In this document: piece by piece, positions 10,132-19,941 of the stretch
How the letters are laid out: each line of letters begins with the position of its first letter
Numbering within the stretch: position 1 is the stretch's first letter
Source: Serripes groenlandicus
Taxonomy: Eukaryota > Mollusca > Bivalvia > Cardiida > Cardiidae
Direction: 5' to 3'
Length of the DNA: 64,000 bases
NCBI GenBank assembly: GCA_031761405.1
Contig: JASEVX010000011.1
Location: 15,373,609 to 15,437,608 of the forward strand
The notes under the pieces: generated by a model
The model's input: the letters and a program-made list of their open reading frames with translations, nothing else
What the model was told of the DNA's origin: nothing
Databases searched by the model: none
Program-made: the position numbers and the translations under genes

Positions 10132-11077
10132 TTGTGCTTTGCTGGCTGAAAGCGGTACATGCCATTAACCAAAATTCCGTGTGGAGCCTATCCCATGGAA
10201 GGGGGTTCGATTCTCTGGCCATGCGGAATTGGGAATCGTAGTAGGCAAAGGAAAGGCCCGGTCTGCGTGCAGCAATGTCCCGGACAATTTCCATGTATTT
10301 CATTAGTTGCGGCGTTTCCAGTGGGAATTTTGATGAGTAAATCGCAACAAAACGGATGAATGCCGATGGCCATAACTCAATATTAGTTATTTTCCTACTT
10401 TTGGTATTGGGCTGAAGGGAAACATTGTTGGACTCGGCATTGAACTGAAGTGAAAAATTATGGTTTTGTTCAGGATTGAGGGCATTTGGCAGTAACATAG
10501 ATAAATCTATGAATTGGTTGGACCAAATGGCTTTCCGAATTGATGTCTTAATGTGATGGGCGATTGGGGAGCTAATGGGGTCAATGAACGCGTTTGGTGC
10601 ACCGTTACCTGTAACATTCATTGAATGTGCCATAGGAATGAAATCACTTCCGTTATCACTGTCATCCTCTTCCAAAAGTTCTACTGTGGATGGTGGTTCT
10701 ACTGTGGATGGTGGGATTGAAATTGTCATAACCCTTGTGTTGGAGAGTTTTTTCGCAGGTTTGTTCTTAAATGTTTGTTCAGTTTCTGAATCCGATGAAC
10801 TTTCATGTATGATTGATATAGAACTCACGTTCGGTTCCCTCTGTACTGAAGAGGAGGTTGTACACTGACCCGATAGTGTAGAGGAGGTTGTACACTGACC
10901 CAATAGTGACGATGAGTCCAAACACTGATTCAATCTTGTGACAGCACTGACAGGCACTGGGATCATACTGCTGGACGTCTTTTGCTTTTTAGGCGGCCCA
11001 ACCCGACTCTTTGCTTGGCCATTTGCATCACAGCAAGAACATTTACTGATTGTGTTGGTGGAGCGCCTCCTTTTCAT
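9860..11077 (-). CDS. Gag-like protein with zinc knuckles
   Basis: I place the start at the ATG at 11077 (MKRRRSTN). An upstream in-frame ATG at 11251 only adds residues translated from the palindromic repeat array. The protein is about 405 residues: a serine-rich, low-complexity N-terminal part with a basic patch, a middle region with the WSNQFIDLSMLLP, WPSAFIRFVAIYSSKFP and WDRLHTEFWL blocks typical of DIRS-type gag, and a C-terminal cysteine cluster (CWNFNKRQGC, CSMPHICGYCKGQH, AFNC) forming CCCH and CCHC-like fingers that would bind RNA. It overlaps the RT frame by about 270 bases in a different phase. The frame is intact. Confidence 0.8.
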   Translation of the reverse strand: MKRRRSTNTISKCSCCDANGQAKSRVGPPKKQKTSSSMIPVPVSAVTRLNQCLDSSSLLGQCTTSSTLSGQCTTSSSVQREPNVSSISIIHESSSDSETEQTFKNKPAKKLSNTRVMTISIPPSTVEPPSTVELLEEDDSDNGSDFIPMAHSMNVTGNGAPNAFIDPISSPIAHHIKTSIRKAIWSNQFIDLSMLLPNALNPEQNHNFSLQFNAESNNVSLQPNTKSRKITNIELWPSAFIRFVAIYSSKFPLETPQLMKYMEIVRDIAARRPGLSFAYYDSQFRMARESNPLPWDRLHTEFWLMACTAFSQQSTNARPFQAGKAFQSGKGFNKPKRFQDNTCWNFNKRQGCSSSRCSMPHICGYCKGQHTAFNCPSSRKESGANGSFHATQKPNTKSQRANNPS

Positions 11078-11139
11078 CTGAAAAAGGTTAGACAACTGGC
11101 TAGATTCGTAATACATGATATGATTTACAATTATAATAA

Positions 11140-11770
11140 TACTCAGGGGTGTACCGCCCTTCCTGGAAATAAAACATAAACCCGAGTGCACCGCACTTGC
11201 CGGGACTAAAGCAAAAGTTTTCCCTGAGTGCACCGCACTTGTCTGGAACAACTGGAATTACGCCCCGAGTGCACCGCACTTGCCGGGAACAAATAAATTA
11301 TACCCTGAGTGCACCGCACTTGCCGGGAACAAGAAAAATTATACCCCGAGTGCACCGCACTTGCCGGGAAAAAGAGAAATTATACCCGAGTGCACCGCAC
11401 TTACCGGGAACAACTGAAATTATACCAGAGTGCACCGCACTTGCCGGGAGGAAAAATGAGATTTATACTCCCAGTGCACCGCACCATGCTGAAAATAAAA
11501 TCAGGAATTTAAACCCGAGTGCACCGCACTTCCCAGGAACAAACCAAGTTGTACATATAAAAATAATTAAAATAAAAAATAACTCAACTCCAGCTGAGCA
11601 CGAATACTATGAGTATTTCAACTGAGCACTGCAATTGAATTTAAACTTTTAAATGGCAGAGTGCACTGCACTAAATCGAGCCTGAACTGAGCGCGCCAAT
11701 TTTATTTGTAAAATAATTGAGCACCTTGTGCGACCTACTACCGAGTGCACTGCGTGTCTGGAATAATAAA
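11140..11770. repeat. ~41-bp palindrome-centred tandem array
   Basis: About twelve copies of a unit built on AGTGCACCGCACT, an inverted repeat with a 3-base centre, usually followed by TGCCGGGAA. The copies start near 11147, 11184, 11226, 11266, 11308, 11349, 11388, 11430, 11473 and 11516, with degenerate ones near 11658 and 11742. The array lies between the hydrolase and gag genes of the element. It could be a promoter/enhancer, a recombinase-binding array or a packaging region. Confidence 0.85.
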
Positions 11771-11834
11771 AGTAATTGAAAATCACAGACCATAATGGGC
11801 GACGTGAGGAATACAGACTAGTTCATGGAGTAGC

Positions 11835-11930
11835 TACCCGCACGAAATGCCATTTGCAGCAATACTATGTGAAAATGCATGAAATAGTGCCATTTGCAGC
11901 AAACTATTTGAAAATGCATGAAATAATGCA
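11835..11930. repeat. Short tandem duplication
   Basis: GCCATTTGCAGCAA followed by TGAAAATGCATGAAATA occurs twice, about 41-44 bases apart, in the gap between the array and the hydrolase gene. Confidence 0.7.
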
Positions 11931-12061
11931 GTGTTCATGCTATCCTTGCTTCTAGCACCTTAACCACAAGCAAATGGGATGTTCCAATTAGCTTTTGAAA
12001 CAATACAAATGCCTAAAATGTTCTAAATGAGACAAGATTATTTGAAATATACATAACTAAT

Positions 12062-12680
12062 CTATGAATGGATAGTGGATCGTATCGCTGCTACTGTAGC
12101 TGCCCGTATGTTAGACAGCAACTTGAATTGACCATCCCTGGAGAGGTGACAACCATCGGCACTGAAATTGTTCGTTTTTGATTCCTGGGTCCAGAATCCT
12201 TTCATTCTCCAAAGGAATGCTTGGTTTGGGGAACCGACTCGGCAATCTGGATGCCAGGAGAAGGTTTACGCAATTTACTTTGTCGTTAAACCATTGAATG
12301 TCCACTGGGTAACGAGATCTGACTGATGGAACACATCGATGTAGAATTTGGCACACAATCACTTTTGTCACTTGCAGAACTGACAGAGAAAATTCCACAG
12401 CCTCGCACAATTTATCAACGATAACTTCCACAGTTAAGTCCTTGTTATAAATGTCATTAGTCCCCACCAGCATAATCAGAATATCTGGCGCAAAGTCTGA
12501 AACTACTTCAAATTTCTTGCTCAAAGTTTCGATTGTGGCGCCCGAATAACCGGAGAACTGGACGAGCGGATTCCCCTGCAGACCTAAATTAAATTTAAGT
12601 GACGGTTCCTCTCTGATGAATTTCTTCAAACGAGTAACGAAAGAATGTCCAAATAATTGAATCTTCGTGGGCGCCGCCAT
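12062..12680 (-). pseudogene. SGNH/GDSL-type hydrolase of the retrotransposon, frameshifted near C-terminus
   Basis: The start ATG at 12680 has a good context (ATGGCGGCGC). Block I is LFGHSFVTRL, with GHS in place of GDS; block II is YSGATI with the oxyanion-type glycine; block III is MLVGTNDIY with the GxND asparagine. The expected block V, DGCHLSRDGQ with the catalytic Asp/His pair, is present but in another frame, so an indel near 12150-12165 separates it. The shifted frame ends at 12062 and the unshifted one at 12111. SGNH hydrolases are known as accessory proteins in some Ngaro-type elements and CR1 LINEs; their substrate there is unproven, with acyl esters of membranes or proteins proposed. 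The placement upstream of gag is unusual. Confidence 0.8.
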
Positions 12681-13143
12681 CTTAGGTTACGTGACGTCAG
12701 ATATGGGTCAATCACAGAACAAAGGAATCTCAAACACATCCAATTTTAAACAATGCACCGCCGTTGTCACCTCAATTTTCACCACATAACTAAGCTAAAC
12801 ACTACATTGCACAGAAATGCGCAAGTTAATTACCTTTTTGAACCGTAATAACCGAGTTATAGCTTAGAAAATTATTAAATATTTGCAGCCATCTAAAACA
12901 AGATGTCGATCCAAATTATTATCCAAGAGTGAAGGAGACTGCAACCGATTGGCCCAAACAGGCCACGTGATTGCAGCTACTTTTTGATTGGCTGTGAAAG
13001 TACCCCAGACAGGTGCACCCGATTCTTGTGTCGGGGATAGAATTGTTCCACTAATTAATGGAACAAGGTTATTCATACAATCCAGTAATAGAACAGGTTA
13101 TTCCTACAATACATAAAACCTTTTATGGTGGCATAAAATAACA
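12681..13143 (-). promoter_or_regulatory. 5' leader/promoter-like region of the recombinase element
   Basis: Upstream of the hydrolase start (minus strand) lie a perfect CRE-like TGACGTCA (12692-12699), two CCAAT motifs (ATTGG on the plus strand near 12949 and 12986) and CACGTG near 12965. The outer end holds an imperfect repeat, AAGGTTATTCATACAAT and CAGGTTATTCCTACAAT. No terminal inverted repeat with the opposite end of the element was found. Confidence 0.4.
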
Positions 13144-13227
13144 TAAATCAGTCACGTTTAAATAACTTAAACGCAATGAGTCGTTACAAAATGTTCAATG
13201 TTCGATTGCCTGTACATGTCTTAAGTT
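13144..13227. repeat. 84-bp direct repeat, right copy
   Basis: Identical to 6785-6868. The sequence that follows (TTATGTTTAAAGTAGCAGAT) continues the match to the unoccupied duplicate at 36885-36951. Confidence 0.85.
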
Positions 13228-13455
13228 ATTATGTTTAAAGTAGCAGATAAAGATAAAGAGGCTTTAAACCATGATAAGTGTTGTGTATTTAAGGATGGGT
13301 TTAATGACACTAGAAAACAATGCTTGTTCAAAGCTTGTGTAAGTTTACAATTATTAAGTTTAGATGACAGATAAAGGGGCTTTTAACTAGTATTAGTGTT
13401 GTGTATTTAAGGACAGGTTTAACGTCATGAGAAAACAATGCTAGTGAAGAATCAT
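13228..13455. repeat. Remainder of duplicated host segment, with internal repeat
   Basis: It matches 36885-36951 and then 48882-48925. A block around GTTTAAAGTAGCAGATAAAG (13233) is repeated at about 13358 (AGTTTAGATGACAGATAAAG). The end GAAAACAATGCTAGTGAAGA (13430) matches 48903-48922. No gene. Confidence 0.7.
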
Positions 13456-14713
13456 TCGATTAATTAGCATCCATGAATTGCATCAGCTACAGTTTAGACA
13501 ACAAGAGCTGTCAGAGGACAGCGTGCTCAATTTGTTCGTGCTTGCAAATAAAACAAAACTTGTTTGGGTGGTACAGAAAACCTAACCAAGTACTTTATCA
13601 TACTATTTATAAGCAAAGTACTTTATAAGTCGTTAAAGGGTCATACTACTTATAAAAATCATTCACTGAATAATTCAGTATTGGCTGTTGGTGGAGGTAA
13701 TTATGATAAAAAAGATAGTGTAAATGTTTAAGCTATATCTCTAATTGTTTTGGAAAAAACAAAGATTTGGTAACCATAATTCTAAATGGCAAAGAGTCCT
13801 ATAATTCATTTAAAAAAACTTGAAAGAGTTATGTACTCTTGTCTGTTGATTGAGAGAATGATGATTAATAAGTATTGTAAGTGTATAACCTATATCTCTA
13901 ATGGTTTTGAAAAAAGGGGGGGTGGTACGAAAGTCTTAACCACATTTCTAAGTCGAAAAGTGGCAATCATTCTTACAAACACTTTGACAAAACTAAGTAG
14001 TCTTGATGTAATAATGATGGTGAACAAGTGTTGTAAGTTTCAAAGCAATATCTCTAATTCTTTTGGAAAAAGGTGAATTGGTACGAAAAACTTAACCAAA
14101 ATTCTAAGTCGAAAAAGAGCCATAATTCTTACAAAAGCCTTGACATAGTTATGTTCTCTTGTCTGTTGATGGAAGTAGTGATGGTGAACAAGTGTTGTAA
14201 GTTTCAAAACAATATCTCTAATGGTTTTGAACAAAAATGTATTGGTACAAAGAACTTAACCAAAATTCTAAGTCGAAAAAGGGCCGTAATTCTTAAAAGA
14301 ACCTTGACAGATTTCTGTACTCTTGTCTGTCGATGGAAGTAATGATGATAGACAAGTGTTGTAAGTTTCAAAACAATATCTGTAATGGTTTTGAAAAAAA
14401 AAAGAATTGGTACAAAAAACTTAACCGAAAGTCTAAGTCGGAGAAAGGTTATAATTCTTACAAAAGCATTGACAGAGTTATGTTCTCTTGCCTGTTGATG
14501 GAGGTTATGACGGTGAATTATTGTTGTAAGTTTCAAAGTAATATCTGTTATGGTTTTGACAAAAAAGTAAATTTGTACAAAAATCTTAACCAATGTGTGA
14601 CACCAACGCAGACGCAGACGCCAACGCTGACGCCAAGGCGAGTAGTATAGCTAGAATTTTCTTCGAAAAGTCGAGCTAAAAACTGCACGGTTAAATTGGT
14701 GAATTTTTTAAAC
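13456..14713. mobile_element. Composite repeat element with ~165-bp tandem units
   Basis: The paralogous segment at 48920-48935 lacks this block, which sets its limits. It opens with AAGAGCTGTCAGAGGACAGC (13503), contains repeats of a ~165-base unit (AACTTAACC...CTAAGTCGAAAA near 13940, 14090, 14255, 14420; 145-165 spacing) and ends with GACGCCAACGCTGACGCCAA and TCTTCGAAAAGTCGAGCTAA. Open frames through it are by-products of the repeat. This head-units-tail layout is one I associate with a dispersed bivalve repeat, but that is memory and not verified here. Confidence 0.7.
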
Positions 14714-14995
14714 AATATAAATTTACCGGTTGTCATCATTTTAAATATCTTTCGACATATTATTCTTTTTCTCTGTCTCAAATTGAATTTGGTATCGTCA
14801 TCTTAACACTTTTATTTAGTTTCCAGACACATTCTGAGCTATCACAGCCTTAATTTGCACATACGTTAATAGTTCACAGTAGATTTGATTGGAGTTCATA
14901 AAAAAGGAAACAATCGCTGAAATGCTGCAGTGGACCTGAAGCTTTTGCTAGATACGAAACACAATAAATTGATGACATTTCAGGTGATTCGTATT
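14714..14995. repeat. Segment duplicated at 48930-49135
   Basis: Shared ATATCTTTCGACATATTAT, TTTCTCTGTCTCAAA, CATCTTAACACTTTTAT and CGAAACACAATAAATTGATG. The copy here has about 65 extra bases in the middle. No gene. Confidence 0.8.
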
Positions 14996-15000
14996 AGTAT

Positions 15001-15209
15001 TGCTTACATAAAAAGTATAATACTTTATATCATTAAAACTATTTAATTATCAAATTTGGACCACTTGGTCTTGATCAAGATTTAAATACCAGATTAGAGG
15101 ACACATAACTTTCCGTTGTTTCGTAAAAGCTTTATCAAGACCAAGTGGTCGAACATTTGATAATTAAATAGTTTTAATGATATAAAGTATTATACTTTTT
15201 ATGTAAGCA
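15001..15209. mobile_element. 209-bp near-perfect hairpin element
   Basis: About 80 bases from TGCTTACATAAAAAGTATAA are mirrored as the reverse complement ending at ATGTAAGCA (15209). The arms meet around a ~40-base centre, and GACCACTTGGTCTTGATCAA marks the inner part of the left arm. A partial second copy with a related centre is at 15345-15425, and a fragment (CGACCACTTGGTCTTTATCA) lies at 57325. It is a foldback MITE-like family. Confidence 0.8.
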
Positions 15210-15344
15210 TTGCTATAAGTATTATTACCACAATGACTATCTGTCCAAAAGTGGCATAAGTTGCAATCTTTTTAATCATCTAAAAAAAAATAAAGTTTAC
15301 CTGTCTGAATACGTATGATGGTTTGAACTTAATCAACATAAAGT

Positions 15345-15640
15345 ATCAAGATTTAAATACCAGAAAAGACGACACTTAACTTTACGTTGTTTTTTAAATC
15401 TTGATAAAGACCAAGTGGTCGAAAATTTGACTAGAAAATGGTACTTTAACGCTCAAAATAAACAATTAAATTTTAAAACACATTTAAATTGTAATTATTT
15501 TCATCAATGACCGTCTATCCTTAAACTCAAAATAAATATATTTATATTTACATTTCTGTACTCTTGTAGGTAACCCCCGAATCCCGGATTAGTGATATGT
15601 GTTAATCTCTAGAAGGAAGTCGACGTATCGGAGCATATTG
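15345..15640. repeat. Partial hairpin copy, then degraded end of a TIR transposon
   Basis: 15345-15425 repeats the centre and inner arm of the hairpin element. 15430-15640 is the reverse complement of the left end of the TIR transposon at 36952 (GACCGTCTATCC, GGATTAGTGATATGTG, GTCGACGTATCGGA), without the LINE now found inside that transposon. A similar remnant is at 26880-26955. Confidence 0.6.
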
Positions 15641-16352
15641 AGATTATAAATCTTAAAACTAAACATTGCTGACCAGTCTATTATAAAGCTGTTGGCAAAT
15701 TCACAAATAATTACAATATTTCTCTAATGGATTTAATTGGATCAACAAGTTAAAATTAACATATTTTACGTTATAAAGGCATTGTGTAGTAAATAAGCAT
15801 GTTTTACGTTATAAAGTCACTATAGTAAATGTATATGTTTTACGTTTTAAAATGCACTATAGTAAATGAACATGTTTGACGTTATAAAGGCACTGTAGTT
15901 AATGAATATGTTTGACGTTATAAAGGCACAGTTGTAAATGAACATGTTTTACGTTATAAAGGCACTGTAGTAAAATGAACATGTTTTACGTTATAAAGGC
16001 ACTGTAGTAAATGGTTTTGGTTTACATTATAAAGGCACTGTAGTAAATGTTTTACGTTTTAAAGTCATTGTGAATGTTTTACGTTTTAAAAGCATTGTAG
16101 TAAATGTTTTACGTTATAAAGGCACTGTAGTAAATATGTTACGTTATAAAGGCTCTGTATTTAATGTTTTACGTTATAAAGGCACTGTAGTAAATAAACA
16201 TGGTTTATGTTTTAAAGGCACTGTAGTAAACAAATATGTTTATCGTTATAAAGGCACTGTAGTAAATAAACATGTGTTACGTTATAAAGGCACTATAGTA
16301 AATGTTTTACGGTATAACGGCACTGTACTAAACAAACATGTTTTACACTATA

Positions 16353-16656
16353 ATTGATTGATTGATTGATTGATTTTGGTCTAACGACGTTTTTAACAAT
16401 TTATCAGTTATATCATGGGGGCCAGTTCACCTAATTATGCATTTCCTGGTTTTCTCACACCAGTACTTCACACAAAAATCTACTAAAGCAACGGGCTGCT
16501 TTTACACATAGACTTAGCCCATTGGTGGAAGACGAATGACGCATGGCGCATCGACTTTTGTTAATCGTCGGAAAGAAAGTGCCGAGCCAGGATTCGAACG
16601 CACAACCCCTGGATTGACAGCCCACGTCGCAACTGACTGAGCTATCGGTGCTCGGC
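16353..16656 (-). mobile_element. tRNA-derived SINE inside the minisatellite
   Basis: Reverse orientation: (GATT)n tail, then the body and, at 16580-16656, the tRNA-like head with B box (GGATTCGAACGCACAACC on the plus strand) and A-box region (TGACTGAGCTATCGGTGCTC). Confidence 0.9.
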
Positions 16657-17084
16657 TTTTTACGCTATAAAGGCACTGTAGTAAATAAACATGTTTTACG
16701 TTATAAAGGCACTGTAGTAAATAAACATATTTTACGTTATAAAGGCACTGTAGTAAATAAACCTGTTTTACGTTATAAAGGCACTGTAGTAAATAAACAT
16801 GTTTTACGTTATAAATGCACTGTAGTAAATAAACATGTTTTACGTTATAAAGGCACTGTAGTGAATAAACATGTTTTACGTTATAAAGGCACTGTAGTAA
16901 ATAAACATGTTTTACGTTATAAAGGCACTGTAGTAAATGATTTAGGTTATAAAGGCACTGTAGTAAATAAACATGTTTTACGTTATAAAGGCACTATAGT
17001 AAATATTTTGCGTTATAAAGGCACTAAAGTAAATGTTTTACGGTATAACGGCACTGTCGTAAACAAATATGTTTTACACTATAA

Positions 17085-17380
17085 TTGATTGATTGATTGG
17101 GGTTTAACGCCATTTCTAATAATTTATCAGTTATATCATGGCGGCCAGTTCACCTACTCATGCATTTCATGGTTTTTCTCACACCAGTACTTCACATAAC
17201 AATCTTCCAAAGCAATGGGCTGCTTCTCAACATAGACTTAGCCCATTGGTGGAAGACGAATGACGCATGTCGCATCGACTTTTGTTAATCGTCGGAAACA
17301 AAGTGCCGAGCCGGGATTCGAACTCACAACCCTTGGATTGTAAGCCCACGTCGCAACTGACTGAGCAACCGGAGCTCGGC
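17085..17380 (-). mobile_element. tRNA-derived SINE inside the minisatellite, second copy
   Basis: Same family and orientation as 16353-16656, with the same junctions (TTTTACACTATAATTGATTG on one side, CTCGGCTTTTGACGCTATAA on the other), so the two probably arose by duplication of a SINE-bearing block. Confidence 0.9.
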
Positions 17381-17879
17381 TTTTGACGCTATAAAGGCAC
17401 TGTAGTAAATAAACATGTTTTACGTCATAAAGGCACTGTAGTAAATAAACATGTTTTACGTTATAAAGGCACTGTAGTAAATAAACATGTTTTACGTTAT
17501 AAAGGCTCTGTAGTAAATAAACATGTTTTACGTTATAAAGGACTGTAGTAAATAAACATGTTTTACGTTATAAAGGCACTGTAGTAAATGAGCATGTTTT
17601 ACGTTATAAAGGCACTGTAGTAAATAAACATGTTTTACGTTATAAAGGCACTGTAGTAAACAAACATGTTTTGCGTTATAAAGGCTCTGTAGTAAATAAA
17701 CATGTTTTACGTTATAAAGGCACTGTAGTAAATAAACATGTTTTTTACGTTATAAAGGCACTGTAGTAAATGTTTTACGTTATAAAGGCACTGTAGTTAA
17801 TAAACATGTTTTACGTTATAAAGGCACTGTAGTAAATAAACATGTTTTATGTCATAAAGGCACTGTAGTAAATGAATAT

Positions 17880-19249
17880 CATTCAGATTTAACACTTTCC
17901 GACATATATCATATTTGCAGCAGACGACTTTGAAAACATCAACATCGAAATATGGAAATTCTCTATTAACAAAAGTTTAGTTAATGAAAAGCGTTTAAAA
18001 CATTTTGGAAAATGGAGAACTTTTCAAACAAAGGCTCAAGAGAGCGTATTTATTTTGGAAAGGGCTTAAGAAGCCTTTGTGTAATCAGAGACATATAAAG
18101 ACGTGTATATGTCTCTGGAGCAATTTTCTGTTTGGTTACACTCCCAAACCATTGTATCAAAACATCGACGAAGATAATATCGTCATAAACGAGTCTAAAA
18201 TAAGTGAAAATAGGCCACCTAGCATGTAGTTCACCAACTGTTCACGAACGTGACACATAATTACGCCACGAATGGGCACGCATGTGTTTATTATCTAGCA
18301 CGCACCCCCACAAGAACGCGGTCCCACAAGCACTCACTCGAACACTTCCCAAATTGCGTGCAATGGCGTAAAACAGTTTACGTACAAGCGTCAACCTACC
18401 ATTAACCTAAGAGGCGAAAGGATTTAGTCAAACAATATCAATATTAATCGAACGATTAAATGTCATATATCGGACAAGTTTGATCTAGCCAATCAAAACA
18501 TGATTTGAACAATCTATGAAAGAATTATTGGCAATTTACAAGGAGCATGATAATGTTTTTTATACAGGATTTAATTGGGGACAGGTCAACTTAAAACGTG
18601 TATGATATTACAAAGGCAATTGAAAAAAACATGAATGCCCCGTCAAGTAAAAATGATCTGTACTGTATCTCTGTATCGGTATAACATAAGGTTTATGGAA
18701 GCGGCATCAATTGGGCTGTTTTTCCCGATTTTGTTGTTGTCAGAATTAACATTCACTCTTTCCACATGCAGAAGTTTTCTGAATATGAACAGTATCAAAA
18801 GCATTTAGATGACAGGCTTCAAAAGAAAATCAATCCCAATGTATGTTGTATTACATTCGTAAGCTTTCCCACGTACAATAAATCTGCAATAGGCAACTTT
18901 AAAAACGTCGAAAAGTATGGAAAATTTCTAAGAACGAAAGTATAATAATTAAATAGAGTTCAAAAACTTGTGTCAAAATGAGCCATTTCTCCTTTGTCCA
19001 CAATGTTTTAAACATTAATAAACAAAACAATATAGTTTCATTTATAGCGAATGTCCATGTTTTTGCCTAGATGTTTTCAATGTTGTCTGCTGCAGATTTG
19101 TGGAATGTGGGAAAGGGTAAATGGAAACGACTTCCGCCAAGCGCTTAATGGTCGTGGGTCATCACCGTAATGCGTTCAAATATAGAAATATTGTAATAAA
19201 TCAGTCGAAATACGTATTAAGTTATTTGGCCAGAAGCTCCATTTAATTG
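17880..19249. other. Intergenic within block A, no gene seen
   Basis: Contains the end of a TTAA-type palindromic MITE (TTAACACTTTCC near 17890; GCAGCAGACGACTTTGAAAA) and further arm pieces near 18765 and 19090-19120 (TGTCTGCTGCAGATTTGTGG, GTGGGAAAGGGTAA). The rest matches block A' without coding character. Confidence 0.6.
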
Positions 19250-19531
19250 GCCAAGCCATTTTAGCGACGCGGGTTGTCAATCCAGGGGTTGTGAGTTCGA
19301 TTCCCGGCCCGGCCAACTTTCTTTCCGAGGATTGACAAAAGTCAATGCGACATGCGTCATTCCATTTCCAGCAATGGGCTAAGTCTATGTGGAAAAGCAG
19401 CCAGTTGCTTGGGAAGATTGTTGTGTGGAGTACTGGTGTGAGAAAACCATGAAATGCATGAGTAGGTGAACTGGCCGCCCTGATATAACTGAGAAATTGT
19501 TAAAAACGGCGTTAAACCCCAATCAATCAAT
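19250..19531 (+). mobile_element. tRNA-derived SINE with target-site duplication
   Basis: B-box-like GTTGTGAGTTCGATTCCCGG, the family body and an (AATC)n tail, flanked by CCATTTAATTG at 19239-19249 and 19532-19542. The partner block lacks it, so it inserted after that duplication. Confidence 0.92.
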
Positions 19532-19549
19532 CCATTTAATTGCTTAATT

Positions 19550-19790
19550 ACCTGTTTCATTCATTCATTCATTCATTTGTATATTCATTCATACGTTCGT
19601 TCGACCGTCCGTTCATTCATTAATTCACTCACTCATTCAATCATTATATTTCGTTTAGTTTGTTTACTTCAATGTTTATTTGAGACAGAAGTTCCATTTA
19701 ATTGCTTAATTACCTGTTTCATTCATTCATTCATTCATTCATTCATTCATTCATTCATTCATTCATTCATTCATTCAGACACTGTATGAT
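19550..19790. repeat. CATT microsatellite with a ~160-bp duplication
   Basis: TCCATTTAATTGCTTAATTA + CCTGTTTCATT at 19531 and 19694 each lead into a (CATT)n tract. Confidence 0.9.
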
Positions 19791-19941
19791 GGATTTTCTT
19801 TACCCTTCGTTTCTGTAAAGAGCTCCAGTCATGCAACCAGTTATTTGTAAGATACTTTTCATTACTATTGTCTTGTTTTCAATTGTTTTACTGTTCAGTT
19901 CGAGATTTTTTTTTGTTTTTGTTATGTTTTTATTTATTTAT

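Larger units (their letters stand above)
6869..13143 (-). mobile_element. Ngaro/DIRS-like tyrosine-recombinase retrotransposon
   Basis: This 6.3-kb element is read on the minus strand in the order: leader (13143-12681), SGNH hydrolase (12680-12062), palindromic repeat array (11770-11140), gag (11077-9860), RT-RNase H (10131-8317), tyrosine recombinase (8299-7400) and 3' region (7399-6869). A tyrosine recombinase instead of a DDE integrase, together with an SGNH-type hydrolase, points to the Ngaro branch of DIRS-type elements. No methyltransferase was seen. A 23-base motif is repeated in the 3' region (7104-7126, 7291-7313), reminiscent of split direct repeats, but I could not find a matching 5' copy. 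One in-frame stop and two frameshifts make this copy non-autonomous. It is flanked by an 84-bp direct repeat. Confidence 0.88.
15750..17875. repeat. Minisatellite, ~36-bp unit
   Basis: More than 45 units of the type ATAAACATGTTTTACGTTAT + AAAGGCACTGTAGTAA, with a shorter 30-base variant lacking part of ATAAACAT. Two SINEs interrupt it. Because 36 is divisible by three, long open frames encoding a repeated YKGTVVNKHVLR-like peptide arise, but nothing supports translation. The partner locus (27090-27150) has only about one and a half units. Confidence 0.95.

Noticed and set aside
11197..11625. Plus-strand frames rich in CTALAG/VHRTCRE-like repeats
   Set aside because: They are antisense translations of the palindromic array in the recombinase element.
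11140..11770. CRISPR-like array (regular palindromic repeats with spacers)
   Set aside because: This is eukaryotic DNA inside a retrotransposon; spacers are short, related to each other and not unique, and no cas genes exist.
14040..14650. Overlapping frames on both strands in the 165-bp array
   Set aside because: They recur with the repeat unit and show no domain.
16070..17088. Open frames of repeated YKGTVVNKHVLR-like peptide as a repeat-protein gene
   Set aside because: They follow the 36-bp minisatellite unit, which is divisible by three; no start context, splice sites or non-repetitive domain support a gene.
15750..17875. CRISPR-like or satellite centromere array
   Set aside because: Units are contiguous without unique spacers, and the array is only 2 kb and absent from the duplicate locus; a minisatellite explains it.
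18005..18229. 74-codon frame as a small gene
   Set aside because: The duplicated copy at about 27240-27440 does not keep the frame.
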